64,000 bases of DNA, from the NCBI GenBank assembly GCA_964610385.1, contig CAZSXW010000003.1:1-64000 (forward strand), read 5' to 3'. Source of the stretch: CAZBSE01 sp964610385. GTDB taxonomy: Bacteria; Actinomycetota; Humimicrobiia; Humimicrobiales; Humimicrobiaceae. The position numbers were made by a program, and so were the translations under genes. Of the stretch, positions 8,592 to 16,676 are shown in pieces. The notes under the pieces were generated by a model, which saw only the letters and a list, made by a program, of their open reading frames with translations, did not search any database and was not told the DNA's origin. The stretch's first letter is position 1. Each line of letters begins with the position of its first letter.

Positions 8592-8634
8592 TTAAAATCC
8601 TTATCATAGGTTTGTAAAAGATAAGAAGAAGAAA

Positions 8635-9078
8635 ATGGTAAAAATTAGTGACATTAGATCTCCTGAATCAGTAAAAAAAAGGAAAAGATTGGGCAGAGGA
8701 AACGCTTCCGGTCACGGTACTACAAGCGGAAGAGGTACTAAAGGACAGCTGTCCCGGTCGGGCGGAAAGACCAGAGTAGGTTTTGAAGGCGGACAGATGC
8801 CGCTTCAAAGAAGACTGCCCTATCTTAGAGGTTTTAAGAACACCAGAAAAAAAATAAAAAATATAATCAATGTATGGCAGCTGGAAAAGTTTAAAGATGA
8901 TAGTGTTGTAGACTATAAATTATTGGAGAAAAACGGCCTGATTATGAAAAAGTCAGGAGCGGTAAAGATACTGGGTAATGGTAAGCTCACCAAAAAAATA
9001 ACTGTTAAGGCTGATTATTTCAGTAAAAATGCGGAGGCCAAGATAAAGAAAGCTGGCGGGAAAGTAGAGGTGGTTTAG
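8635..9078 (+). CDS. rplO: 50S ribosomal protein L15
   Basis: The 147-residue protein has KRLGRGNASGHGTTSGRGTK near the N-terminus and FEGGQMPLQRRLPYLRGF, both classic L15 motifs. Its TAG stop shares its last base with the GTG start of secY, so the two are translationally coupled. It follows rpsE directly. Confidence 0.97.
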   Translation: MVKISDIRSPESVKKRKRLGRGNASGHGTTSGRGTKGQLSRSGGKTRVGFEGGQMPLQRRLPYLRGFKNTRKKIKNIINVWQLEKFKDDSVVDYKLLEKNGLIMKKSGAVKILGNGKLTKKITVKADYFSKNAEAKIKKAGGKVEVV

Positions 9079-10340
9079 TGTTCAGATCTATTTTAAATGC
9101 TTTCAGGATAAAGGAAATCAGGAATAGAATACTGTTTACTATCGGTATCCTGGCCATTTATAGGTTTGGTGCAAATATCACTATTCCGGGAGTAGATGCC
9201 AGCAAAATATTAGAGCAAGTTGAAACCGGAATAATGGGAATGATGGATCTTTTTACCGGTGGGGCTCTAAGTAAATTTGCGGTATTCACCCTGGGTATCA
9301 TGCCCTATATAACTGCTACTATAATACTGCAACTGCTCAGGGTAATAATTCCCAGGTTAGAGCAGTTATCAAAGGAAGGTGAAGCCGGGCAGAGAAAGAT
9401 GAATCAAATAGCAAGATATATGACTGTCGGGCTGGCATTGATTCAGTCTGTTGCTATGGTCTTTTTCTTCAGGAATTATGGTGCTATTGAAAATTTTAGT
9501 TTTATTAATGTTTCAATGATCATAATCACCCTGGTAGCAGGCACTACTTTGATAATGTGGCTGGGCGAGTTGATTAATATCCATGGAATAGGAAATGGTA
9601 TCTCACTGTTAATATTTGCCAATATCATTTCCAGAATACCCGGACAGTTTATAAGCCTTTTTCAACTAAGGGGCACTAATTATTTCTTCTTGGCGATTTT
9701 TGCAATTTTTTCTATTGGCATTATTATAGCTATAATACTTGTACAGCAGGGAGAGAGAAGAGTACCTGTCCAGTATGCCAAAAGAATTATAGGTAGAAAA
9801 GTATTTGGAGGCCAGAGTACTTATATACCGCTTAAAGTCAATCAATCTGGAGTGATGCCCATAATCCTTGCCATAGCGGTTGTACTTTTCCCAACAACCA
9901 TTGCGCAGTTCATTCCCTATAAATGGGTGCAGTCATTTGCTAATATGTTAAGCCCAACTTTGGAAGGAAGGATCAATCCTATTTATGCTATTACCTATAC
10001 TTTATTGATTATTATATTCGCCTATTTTTATACATATATCACTTTCAATCCCCTGGATACTGCAGATAATCTGAGAAGGTATGGTGGATTTATACCCGGA
10101 CTCAGGCCGGGTAAAAACACCGCGGATTATTTGACTAATGTCCTAAATAGAATCACATTACCGGGCGCAGTGTTTTTGGCAATAATCGCCCTTCTTCCGG
10201 AACTTTTAATTAATTATCTTGGGATACCTTTTAGATTTGGGGGAACATCTATACTTATTGCTGTCGGTGTTTCTCTGGATACTATGAGACAGCTTGAGTC
10301 ACAGCTTACTATGAGAGATTACGAAGGGTTCCTGAAATGA
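9078..10340 (+). CDS. secY: Preprotein translocase subunit SecY
   Basis: The 420-residue protein is the channel-forming subunit of the SecYEG translocon, with about ten transmembrane helices. Conserved pieces are IYRFGANITIPGVD at the first helix, the plug region GGALSKFAVFTLGIMPYITA, the RRVPVQYAKR loop and the C-terminal AIIALLPELL segment. The GTG start overlaps the rplO stop by one base. It is followed with a 4-base overlap by adk, a classic arrangement. Confidence 0.97.
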   Translation: MFRSILNAFRIKEIRNRILFTIGILAIYRFGANITIPGVDASKILEQVETGIMGMMDLFTGGALSKFAVFTLGIMPYITATIILQLLRVIIPRLEQLSKEGEAGQRKMNQIARYMTVGLALIQSVAMVFFFRNYGAIENFSFINVSMIIITLVAGTTLIMWLGELINIHGIGNGISLLIFANIISRIPGQFISLFQLRGTNYFFLAIFAIFSIGIIIAIILVQQGERRVPVQYAKRIIGRKVFGGQSTYIPLKVNQSGVMPIILAIAVVLFPTTIAQFIPYKWVQSFANMLSPTLEGRINPIYAITYTLLIIIFAYFYTYITFNPLDTADNLRRYGGFIPGLRPGKNTADYLTNVLNRITLPGAVFLAIIALLPELLINYLGIPFRFGGTSILIAVGVSLDTMRQLESQLTMRDYEGFLK

Positions 10341-10969
10341 ATTTAATTATACTGGGCGCTCCCGGAGCGGGTAAAGGGACTCAGGCAAAGGCGATTTCTG
10401 AAAATTTTAATATACCTCATATTTCAACCGGAGATATTCTAAGGAATGAAATAAAAAAGGGGTCCGAATTGGGGAAAAAGGCGGTTAGATTTGTCGAAAG
10501 CGGAAAATTAGTCCCGGATGAGATGATAATTAAAATGATTAAGAAAATATTGGGAAATAGCGGGACTGAGAATGGATTTATATTAGATGGTTTTCCCAGG
10601 AATTTAAAACAGGCAAAAATGTTATCAAGTGTTCTCGAACAGCTTGGGGTTAAATTGGATAAGGTAATAAATATTGTGGTAGATAAAGGTGAAGTCATAG
10701 AAAGGCTGAAAAAGAGAAGGACATGCAACGTGTGTAAAAGCGTTTTTAGTTCGAACGGGAATGGATATGATGATAGATGTCCTAAATGCGGGGGAAGATT
10801 GGTAAAAAGAAAAGACGATGATACAGATGTCATCAAGCATAGACTGGAAGTGTATGAAGAAGAAACCGGCCCGCTCGCTGATTTTTATTCCGATAAAGGC
10901 CTGCTGGTGAATGTTGATGGTTCCGGTACTAAAAAAGAAACGACTGAAAGGATATTAAAATCTCTATGA
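10337..10969 (+). CDS. adk: Adenylate kinase, zinc-lid type
   Basis: The 210-residue enzyme interconverts ATP + AMP and 2 ADP. It has the P-loop GAPGAGKGTQ, the AMP-binding HISTGDILR and DGFPRN motifs, and a lid with four cysteines (C130, C133, C148, C151) that should bind zinc. It overlaps secY by 4 bases and map by 4 bases, so the three genes are tightly coupled. Confidence 0.97.
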   Translation: MNLIILGAPGAGKGTQAKAISENFNIPHISTGDILRNEIKKGSELGKKAVRFVESGKLVPDEMIIKMIKKILGNSGTENGFILDGFPRNLKQAKMLSSVLEQLGVKLDKVINIVVDKGEVIERLKKRRTCNVCKSVFSSNGNGYDDRCPKCGGRLVKRKDDDTDVIKHRLEVYEEETGPLADFYSDKGLLVNVDGSGTKKETTERILKSL

Positions 10970-11730
10970 TTATATGCAAATCAGATGCTGAAATAGAATT
11001 GATGCATAGAGCCGGCAGGGTAGTAGCCAGAGTATTGAAAGAAATGGAGGAAGTCATAAAACCTGGTATCAGAACCGATTATATAGATAAAATAGCTGAA
11101 GATGTTATTATCAGTGAAAAAGCGGTTCCCGCCTTTAAGGGTTATATGGGCAGGATAAGCAACAGGCCTTTTCCGAGCAGCATATGTATATCGGTAAATG
11201 AAGAAGTCGTTCACGGGATTCCTGGCAAGAAGGTGATAAAAGACGGAGATCTGGTCTCTGTAGATGTAGGGGTAAAAATAAATGGCTTTTATGGAGATGC
11301 TGCAAGGACTTTCATGGTTGGAAATGTGAGTAAAACTGCGGAAAGATTATGCAATGCTACCAGGGATGCACTTGATGAAAGTATAAAGAAATGCATTAAG
11401 GGTAACAGATTATCGGATATATCCAATACTATTGAAAATAGAGCGCTAAAGGATGGTTTTTCGGTTGTCAAGGATTTTGTCGGTCATGGGATTGGAAGAA
11501 ATATGCATGAAGATCCGCAGATTTTAAACTATGGTCCTCCTGGACAGGGACCGATTTTAAAAAAAGGAATGGTTTTGGCTATAGAGCCTATGCTTAACCA
11601 GGGAAGCAGTGATGTAGTGATACTTGGCGACCAGTGGACTGTCGTCACGAGAGACCGGAAACTTTCCTGTCATTTTGAGGATTCGGTTGCAGTTTTAGAA
11701 GACAGCCCTTTAATATTAACAAGAATTTGA
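10966..11730 (+). CDS. map: Type I methionine aminopeptidase
   Basis: The 254-residue enzyme removes the initiator methionine from new proteins. Metal-ligand regions are visible: DVGVKINGFYGDAART (two Asp), GHGIGRNMHEDP (His), AIEPML (Glu) and CHFEDSVAV (Glu). There is no N-terminal zinc finger, so it is the short bacterial form. It overlaps adk by 4 bases. About 100 bases then separate it from infA, the first real gap in the ribosomal cluster. Confidence 0.97.
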   Translation: MIICKSDAEIELMHRAGRVVARVLKEMEEVIKPGIRTDYIDKIAEDVIISEKAVPAFKGYMGRISNRPFPSSICISVNEEVVHGIPGKKVIKDGDLVSVDVGVKINGFYGDAARTFMVGNVSKTAERLCNATRDALDESIKKCIKGNRLSDISNTIENRALKDGFSVVKDFVGHGIGRNMHEDPQILNYGPPGQGPILKKGMVLAIEPMLNQGSSDVVILGDQWTVVTRDRKLSCHFEDSVAVLEDSPLILTRI

Positions 11731-11749
11731 TGGTTGTAATAAAATGGTG

Positions 11750-11776
11750 TAGACATACTAATAGTTTTTTGATAAT
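11750..11776 (+). promoter_or_regulatory. Candidate promoter ahead of infA
   Basis: TAGACA (11750-11755) and GATAAT (11771-11776) each match the sigma-A consensus at five of six positions, but the 15-base spacer is short. An alternative is TTGATA at 11769-11774 with TATTTT at 11791-11796. Either would start transcription in the gap between map and infA and give the infA-rpmJ-rpsM-rpsK-rpsD-rpoA-rplQ block its own supply. Confidence 0.3.
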
Positions 11777-11829
11777 CTACGTATTTGCGTTATTTTTTAT
11801 TTGTAAGTATTAGCAACCGGAGGTTAGAA

Positions 11830-12051
11830 ATCTCAAAAAAAGAAGGAATTATAGAAGCTGAAGGAACAATTTTGGAAGCACTGCCAAATGCCATGTTCAG
11901 AGTGGAGCTTGATAATGGCCATAAAATATTAGCGCATATCTCAGGAAAGATGCGCATGCATTATATCAAGATCTTGCCCGGCGATAAGGTCAAAGTCGAG
12001 ATATCGCCTTATGACTTAAGCAGGGGAAGGATCACTTTTAGGAAAAAGTGA
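11830..12051 (+). CDS. infA: Translation initiation factor IF-1, apparent ATC start
   Basis: The conserved body KEGIIEAEGTILEALPNAMF, then HISGKMRMHYIKILPGDKVKV and SPYDLSRGRITFRKK, is a complete IF-1 OB fold. In this frame there is no ATG, GTG or TTG at the expected place. The codon aligned with the family start is ATC at 11830, six bases after GGAGG (11819-11823), giving 73 residues, the usual length. The only upstream ordinary start, TTG at 11785, lacks a ribosome-binding site and would translate the Shine-Dalgarno itself as part of a 15-residue extension. I therefore place the start at ATC; the gene is certain, the start is an inference. Confidence 0.85.
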   Translation: MSKKEGIIEAEGTILEALPNAMFRVELDNGHKILAHISGKMRMHYIKILPGDKVKVEISPYDLSRGRITFRKK

Positions 12052-12080
12052 TTATATCCTGCTGGAAAGAAGGAATTAGG

Positions 12081-12194
12081 ATGAAGGTTAAGCCGTCAGT
12101 AAAAAGAATATGTAAAAGCTGTAAGGTAATAAAAAGAGAGGGTAAAGTCATTATTATTTGTAAAAATCCCCGTCATAAGCAGAGACAGGGTTAA
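12081..12194 (+). CDS. rpmJ: 50S ribosomal protein L36
   Basis: This 37-codon gene reads MKVKPSVKRICKSCKVI and ends NPRHKQRQG, the standard L36 sequence. The zinc ligands C11, C14, C27 and H32 are all present, so it is the zinc (C+) form. A GGAATTAGG precedes the ATG. It lies between infA and rpsM, as in most bacteria. Confidence 0.96.
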   Translation: MKVKPSVKRICKSCKVIKREGKVIIICKNPRHKQRQG

Positions 12195-12206
12195 GGAGGT
12201 TTTCAA

Positions 12207-12581
12207 TTGGTAAGGATTTCGGGTGTTGATATTCCAAATGATAAACATATATGCATATCTCTGACTTATATTTATGGTATTGGCAGATCGACGGCAGAAT
12301 CAATATTGGATGCGTTGAATATAAAGAAGAGTATAAAAACCAAGGATCTTAGTGAAGATGAACTGGTTAAGATAAGGGAATATATAGAAAACAACTGCAC
12401 TATCGAGGGGGATCTTAGAAGAGAAGTAACCCAGAATGTAAAAAGGCTTATCGAGATAAACTCTTATAAGGGTATCAGGCATAAGAGAAGCCTGCCTGTA
12501 AGGGGTCAAAGGACCCATACTAATGCCAGGACCAGGAAAGGCAGGAAAAGAAGTGTAGGTGTGAGGAAGAGCCAGGCATAA
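12207..12581 (+). CDS. rpsM: 30S ribosomal protein S13
   Basis: The 124-residue protein has RISGVDIPNDKHICISLTYI, YGIGRSTA (helix-hairpin-helix) and the basic tail RGQRTHTNARTRKGRK, all typical of S13. S13 contacts the P-site tRNA and makes bridges to the 50S subunit. The start is TTG behind AAGGAGG. Confidence 0.97.
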   Translation: MVRISGVDIPNDKHICISLTYIYGIGRSTAESILDALNIKKSIKTKDLSEDELVKIREYIENNCTIEGDLRREVTQNVKRLIEINSYKGIRHKRSLPVRGQRTHTNARTRKGRKRSVGVRKSQA

Positions 12582-12602
12582 AAATATTTTCGGGAGGTTG
12601 AT

Positions 12603-13001
12603 TTGGTTAAAAAAGTTTCGGCAAAAAGAAGAGTAAAGAGCAAGGAAAGAAAAAATATACCATATGGGATTGCACATATTCAATCTACTTTCAACAATAC
12701 CATTGTTAATATAACTGACCTTGATGGTAATACTATTGCCTGGGGCAGTGCAGGAGGTCAGGGATTTAAAGGTTCCAGAAAAAGCACTCCATATGCTGCG
12801 CAGAAAACTGCGACAGCGGTTGCAAGAAATGCTATTGAACATGGTGTTGCTAAGGTAGATGTCAGGGTAAAAGGTGTAGGATCGGGAAGAGAGACAGCAG
12901 TAAGATCTCTACAGGCGGCCGGCCTTGAGATAGGAAATATAATTGATGTAACACCTGTTCCTCATAACGGCTGCAGACCAGCTAAAAGACGAAGAGTTTA
13001 G
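12603..13001 (+). CDS. rpsK: 30S ribosomal protein S11
   Basis: The 132-residue protein contains GIAHIQSTFNNTIVNITD, GSRKSTPYAAQ and the terminal VTPVPHNGCRPAKRRRV, diagnostic of S11, a 30S platform protein. The start is TTG behind GGGAGG. It follows rpsM with a 21-base gap. Confidence 0.97.
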   Translation: MVKKVSAKRRVKSKERKNIPYGIAHIQSTFNNTIVNITDLDGNTIAWGSAGGQGFKGSRKSTPYAAQKTATAVARNAIEHGVAKVDVRVKGVGSGRETAVRSLQAAGLEIGNIIDVTPVPHNGCRPAKRRRV

Positions 13002-13028
13002 TGAATTTAAAATTAGGAGAAAGTATAA

Positions 13029-13655
13029 ATGGTTGAGGTTAAAGGATCATCCTGTAAACTATGCAGAAGAGAAGGCGAAAAGTTATTTCTAAAAGGTCAG
13101 AGATGTTTTTCTGATAAGTGTGTGATGGAGAGAAAACCTTATGTTCCAGGTCAGAGAGCAAAAAGAAGACCTATGGAAACTGAATATTATACCCAGTTGA
13201 GAGAAAAACAGAAAGCCAAAAGACACTATGGAGTACTGGAACGGCAGTTCAGGAATTATTATAAAAAAGCAGTAAGGAAAAAGGGAGTCACCGGAGAAGT
13301 ATTACTTCAGCTGCTGGAGACCAGGCTTGATAGTATTATCTATCTAATAGGTTTTGCTACATCCAGAGCCCAGGCCAGGCAGCTTATCAGTCACGGTCAT
13401 ATTCAGGTGAACGGTAAAAAAGTCGATAAACCTTCGTATCAGTTAAAAGAGGGGCAGGAGGTAAGTGTTTCCCCGTCAAGCAAGGAAATATTACCTATAC
13501 TGGAAGCAAAGGAGAGTGGAAGCAGTTTGACCATGCCCGAGTGGTTGGAAGTCAATTTGGATGATTTAAAAGGTAAGCTTTTAAGGTATCCCGAACGGGA
13601 TGAGATAAAAGTTCCTATTAAGGAGCAAGTAATAGTCGAGCTTTATTCTAAGTAA
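13029..13655 (+). CDS. rpsD: 30S ribosomal protein S4, zinc-binding
   Basis: The 208-residue protein has a zinc knuckle at the N-terminus (C9, C12, C26, C31) and the S4 RNA-binding domain around RLDSIIYLIGFATSRAQARQ followed by ISHGHIQVNGKKVD. S4 starts 30S assembly and affects decoding accuracy. The first residues (MVEVKGSS) differ from the usual MARYTGP. Confidence 0.97.
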   Translation: MVEVKGSSCKLCRREGEKLFLKGQRCFSDKCVMERKPYVPGQRAKRRPMETEYYTQLREKQKAKRHYGVLERQFRNYYKKAVRKKGVTGEVLLQLLETRLDSIIYLIGFATSRAQARQLISHGHIQVNGKKVDKPSYQLKEGQEVSVSPSSKEILPILEAKESGSSLTMPEWLEVNLDDLKGKLLRYPERDEIKVPIKEQVIVELYSK

Positions 13656-13689
13656 TTTAAGTATCTTTTCTTTAGGAGGTAGAAATAAA

Positions 13690-14640
13690 TTGCTAAAGAT
13701 GCATAAACCTAGTGTGAGTGTTAAGCGTAAAGATGATTTTTCCGGTGAATTTATAATTGAACCACTGGAAAGGGGTTTTGGCCACACCTTAGGTAATTCT
13801 ATTAGAAGAGTTTTACTTTCATCTATAGAAGGTGTGGGCATTACAAGGATAAGAGTCGAAGGGACCATGCATGAGTTTTCAGCGTTGGAAGGAATGAAAG
13901 AAGATATGATAGAATTCATCGCCAATCTAAAAGGAGTGGTCTTTAAAATGGAGGGTGATGAACCGGTTATGCTGAAACTTGAAAAAAAAGGACCGGCAAC
14001 TGTAAAAGCTTCTGATATAAAAATTTCCTCTGATGTTGAAATAGTAAATCCAGATTGGTATGTCTGTACTCTGACCAAAAAGGGAAAATTAAAGGTAGAA
14101 ATGAGAATTGAAAAAGATAAAGGGTATAAAACGGCAGAAGAGAATTTAGTTGAAGGTGAACCCCTGGGAGTAATACCATTGGATACTATTTTTTCACCTG
14201 TGAGGCTGGTTCAATTTAAGGTAGAAAATACCAGAGTCGGCCAGATGACAAATTTTGACAGGCTCTCCATAAATATTAAAACCAACGGCAGCGTAAAACC
14301 TGAAGATGCATTAAGTCAGGCCTCCAAGATCGTAAATGATTATATGGGTCTTCTAATCGATTTGTCTGATAAAGAGAGTAAAGACGAGCCTATATTTGAG
14401 GAAATTGAAGAAGAAGATAAAAAACAGGAATATCCTTCCATTGAAGAACTTGAGCTTTCAGTAAGAGCATATAACTGCCTTAAGAGAGAAGGTATTGATT
14501 CTGTAGAGAAATTATTGGAATATACCGAAGATGAGCTTCTTGATATAAGGAATTTCGGACAGAAATCGATTCAGGAAGTAAAAGACAAAGTAAGAGAACT
14601 TGGATTATCCTTTAAGCAGGGCGGGAAACAGGAGAGCTAA
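13690..14640 (+). CDS. rpoA: DNA-directed RNA polymerase subunit alpha
   Basis: The 316-residue protein has the assembly domain (GFGHTLGNSIRRVLLSS near residues 30-50, and the NFDRLSINIKTNGS region), an acidic linker and the C-terminal DNA-binding domain with ELELSVRAYNCLKREGI and RNFGQKSIQEVKDK. The TTG at 13690 is preferred over ATG 13699 because AGGAGG at 13674-13679 lies 10 bases upstream. The order rpsD-rpoA-rplQ is standard. Confidence 0.97.
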   Translation: MLKMHKPSVSVKRKDDFSGEFIIEPLERGFGHTLGNSIRRVLLSSIEGVGITRIRVEGTMHEFSALEGMKEDMIEFIANLKGVVFKMEGDEPVMLKLEKKGPATVKASDIKISSDVEIVNPDWYVCTLTKKGKLKVEMRIEKDKGYKTAEENLVEGEPLGVIPLDTIFSPVRLVQFKVENTRVGQMTNFDRLSINIKTNGSVKPEDALSQASKIVNDYMGLLIDLSDKESKDEPIFEEIEEEDKKQEYPSIEELELSVRAYNCLKREGIDSVEKLLEYTEDELLDIRNFGQKSIQEVKDKVRELGLSFKQGGKQES

Positions 14641-14642
14641 AT

Positions 14643-14999
14643 ATGGTAATACCCAAAAAAGGTAGAAGATTTGGAGGCAGCAGCAGCAACCAAAAATCAA
14701 TAATGAGGAATCTGGCTATATCATTATTCCAGAACGGAAAAATCACTACTACAATAGCAAAGGCAAAATATCTCAGAAGTTTTGTAGATAAATTAATAAA
14801 TATGGCAAAAAAGGATAACCTGGCGGCCAGAAGAAACTGTATTAGACTATTAAGCAGCACTGAAGCAGTGCAGAAATTATTTAATGAAATAGCTCCAGGG
14901 ATGTATGAGAGATCAAGCGGGTTTACCAGAATAATCAAGTATAGGAACAGAAGCGGAGATGGAGCCCAGCTGGTAATAATGGAACTGTTAAAAAAGTGA
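14643..14999 (+). CDS. rplQ: 50S ribosomal protein L17
   Basis: The 118-residue protein has the L17 features: a basic start (MVIPKKGRRFGGSSSNQKS), FQNGKITTTIAKAKYLRSFVDKLI (split here by the family's usual core) and the end SGFTRIIKYRNRSGDGAQ. L17 closes the alpha operon. The start is 2 bases after the rpoA stop. Confidence 0.96.
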   Translation: MVIPKKGRRFGGSSSNQKSIMRNLAISLFQNGKITTTIAKAKYLRSFVDKLINMAKKDNLAARRNCIRLLSSTEAVQKLFNEIAPGMYERSSGFTRIIKYRNRSGDGAQLVIMELLKK

Positions 15000-15050
15000 T
15001 TTTAAGGAATGACGTTAATTTGAAAATTATAGAGTAGCGGGCACAAAATA

Positions 15051-15797
15051 ATGGATAATTATATGGCTGTGCTGGAGTATGATGGAACCGATTATAACGG
15101 TTTTCAGATACAGAAGAGTGGGACTAATACCATTCAGGGCAGGCTGGAAGAAGTATTTTCAAAGGTCCTGAGAAGGAAAGTGGATTTTAAATATGCCGGA
15201 AGGACGGATACCGGAGTCCATGCCAAATATCAGGTATTAAGTTTTAAAGAAAGTGGTGATCTGGATATTTACAGGTTTCAGTGGTCTATAAACAGCCTGC
15301 TTCCTGATGATATAGTCATAAAAAAAATTGAAAAAGTAAGCCCTTATTTTGATGCTAGAAAAAGTGCAATTGAGAGAGAATATAGTTATTTTGTGGTAAA
15401 TAAAAAATACCATAGTGTTTTTTTAAAAAAATACAGCATCCTTGTGACCCGGGAATTGAACATAAAGTCTATGAAAAAAGCTGCAGGGATGTTTATAGGA
15501 TCAAAGGATTTCGGGTCTTTTTGCAGTCCTGACTGTTTGAAAAGTAATACCGTCAGGGATGTATTCAGATTTGCATTAGAAAAAACAAAAAAGGATCTTG
15601 TTATTTTTAAAATAGCAGCAAATTCTTTTTTATATAATATGGTAAGAATTATAGTAGGAACAGTGCTTGAAGTAGGATATGGAGATAGAAATCTGGAAAG
15701 TATAAACAAAGCTCTTGCAGAAAGGGGTCGGGAATTAGCGGGTAAAATAGTTCCGGCGAAGGGTCTGTTTCTTACAGGAGTCAAATATCTTAGATAA
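15051..15797 (+). CDS. truA: tRNA pseudouridine(38-40) synthase
   Basis: The 248-residue enzyme makes pseudouridine at positions 38-40 of the tRNA anticodon arm. The catalytic aspartate is D53 in AGRTDTGVHA. Other family marks are AVLEYDGTDYNGFQIQ near the N-terminus and FLYNMVRIIVGTVLEVG near the C-terminus. ATG 15051 is used, but ATG 15063 is also possible, since neither has a strong ribosome-binding site. The rplQ-truA-rplM order is common in Gram-positive bacteria. Confidence 0.95.
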   Translation: MDNYMAVLEYDGTDYNGFQIQKSGTNTIQGRLEEVFSKVLRRKVDFKYAGRTDTGVHAKYQVLSFKESGDLDIYRFQWSINSLLPDDIVIKKIEKVSPYFDARKSAIEREYSYFVVNKKYHSVFLKKYSILVTRELNIKSMKKAAGMFIGSKDFGSFCSPDCLKSNTVRDVFRFALEKTKKDLVIFKIAANSFLYNMVRIIVGTVLEVGYGDRNLESINKALAERGRELAGKIVPAKGLFLTGVKYLR

Positions 15798-15812
15798 GCG
15801 GAGGAAGTTATT

Positions 15813-16253
15813 GTGAGATTGGGTCTTAAAACATTTAATTTAAAAAAAGAGGAAATTAAAAGGAAGTGGGTTTTAGTAGATGCAGAAGATAAAAACCTGG
15901 GCCGCTTATGTACGGGGATAGCTAAAATTTTGAGAGGTAAAAATAAGCCTACTTTTACCCCGCATCTGGATTGTGGTGATTTTGTAGTGGTTATAAATGC
16001 AGATAAAATAAAGGTGACCGGAAATAAGCTTGCTGGAAAGAATTATTATAGGCATTCCGGTTACATAGGAAATCTAAAATCTACCAGCCTGGAAGAGATG
16101 ATGAAGAGATCACCCGAGACTGTTATCAGAAACGCAGTGAGGGGTATGCTGCCGCATAATATTCTGGGCAGAAAATGCTTGAAGAAATTAAAAATATACA
16201 GGGGTAATAAAAATCCCCATAAGTCTCAAAAACCTACAAAAATTGATTTATAA
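15813..16253 (+). CDS. rplM: 50S ribosomal protein L13
   Basis: The 146-residue protein contains RKWVLVDAEDKNLGRLCTG, then TGNKLAGKNYYRHSGYIGN and the RGMLPHN motif of L13, an early 50S assembly protein. The start is GTG, preceded by GGAGG. It pairs with rpsI, as in nearly all bacteria. Confidence 0.97.
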   Translation: MRLGLKTFNLKKEEIKRKWVLVDAEDKNLGRLCTGIAKILRGKNKPTFTPHLDCGDFVVVINADKIKVTGNKLAGKNYYRHSGYIGNLKSTSLEEMMKRSPETVIRNAVRGMLPHNILGRKCLKKLKIYRGNKNPHKSQKPTKIDL

Positions 16254-16267
16254 GAAGGAGAATTAAT

Positions 16268-16663
16268 TTGGCTAAACAGGTAGTTTATAATGCAACAGGA
16301 AAAAGAAAACAGTCAATTGCAAGAGTAAAATTATTCCCCGGAGAAGGGAAAATCCTGGTTAATTCGATAGACTTTAAAGATTATTTCAAAAGGGAAGCTC
16401 TTGTAACTATTATAGTAGAACCTCTAAAGCTTACCAATACCGAGAATGCATATGATATTATAGCAGATCTGTCAGGAGGCGGGATATCGGGACAGGCAGG
16501 GGCGCTTCGCCACGGTATTTCAAAAGCGTTATTAGAAATCAATGAAGAATATAGACCAATACTAAAAAAAGAGGGCTTTTTAACCCGCGATTCTAGAGTA
16601 AAGGAAAGAAAAAAATATGGCTTGAAAAAAGCCAGAAAAAGACCTCAGTTTTCAAAGAGATAA
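16268..16663 (+). CDS. rpsI: 30S ribosomal protein S9
   Basis: The 131-residue protein has ATGKRKQSIARVKLFPGEG, GGGISGQAGALRHGISKAL and the terminal GLKKARKRPQFSKR, whose final arginine contacts the P-site tRNA. The start is TTG behind AGAAGGAG. Confidence 0.97.
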   Translation: MAKQVVYNATGKRKQSIARVKLFPGEGKILVNSIDFKDYFKREALVTIIVEPLKLTNTENAYDIIADLSGGGISGQAGALRHGISKALLEINEEYRPILKKEGFLTRDSRVKERKKYGLKKARKRPQFSKR

Positions 16664-16676
16664 TTGTCTCGTTTTA

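Noticed and set aside
12300..12842. 180-residue open frame on the minus strand across rpsM and rpsK
   Set aside because: It is antisense to two clear ribosomal protein genes, with no ribosome-binding site or family signal.
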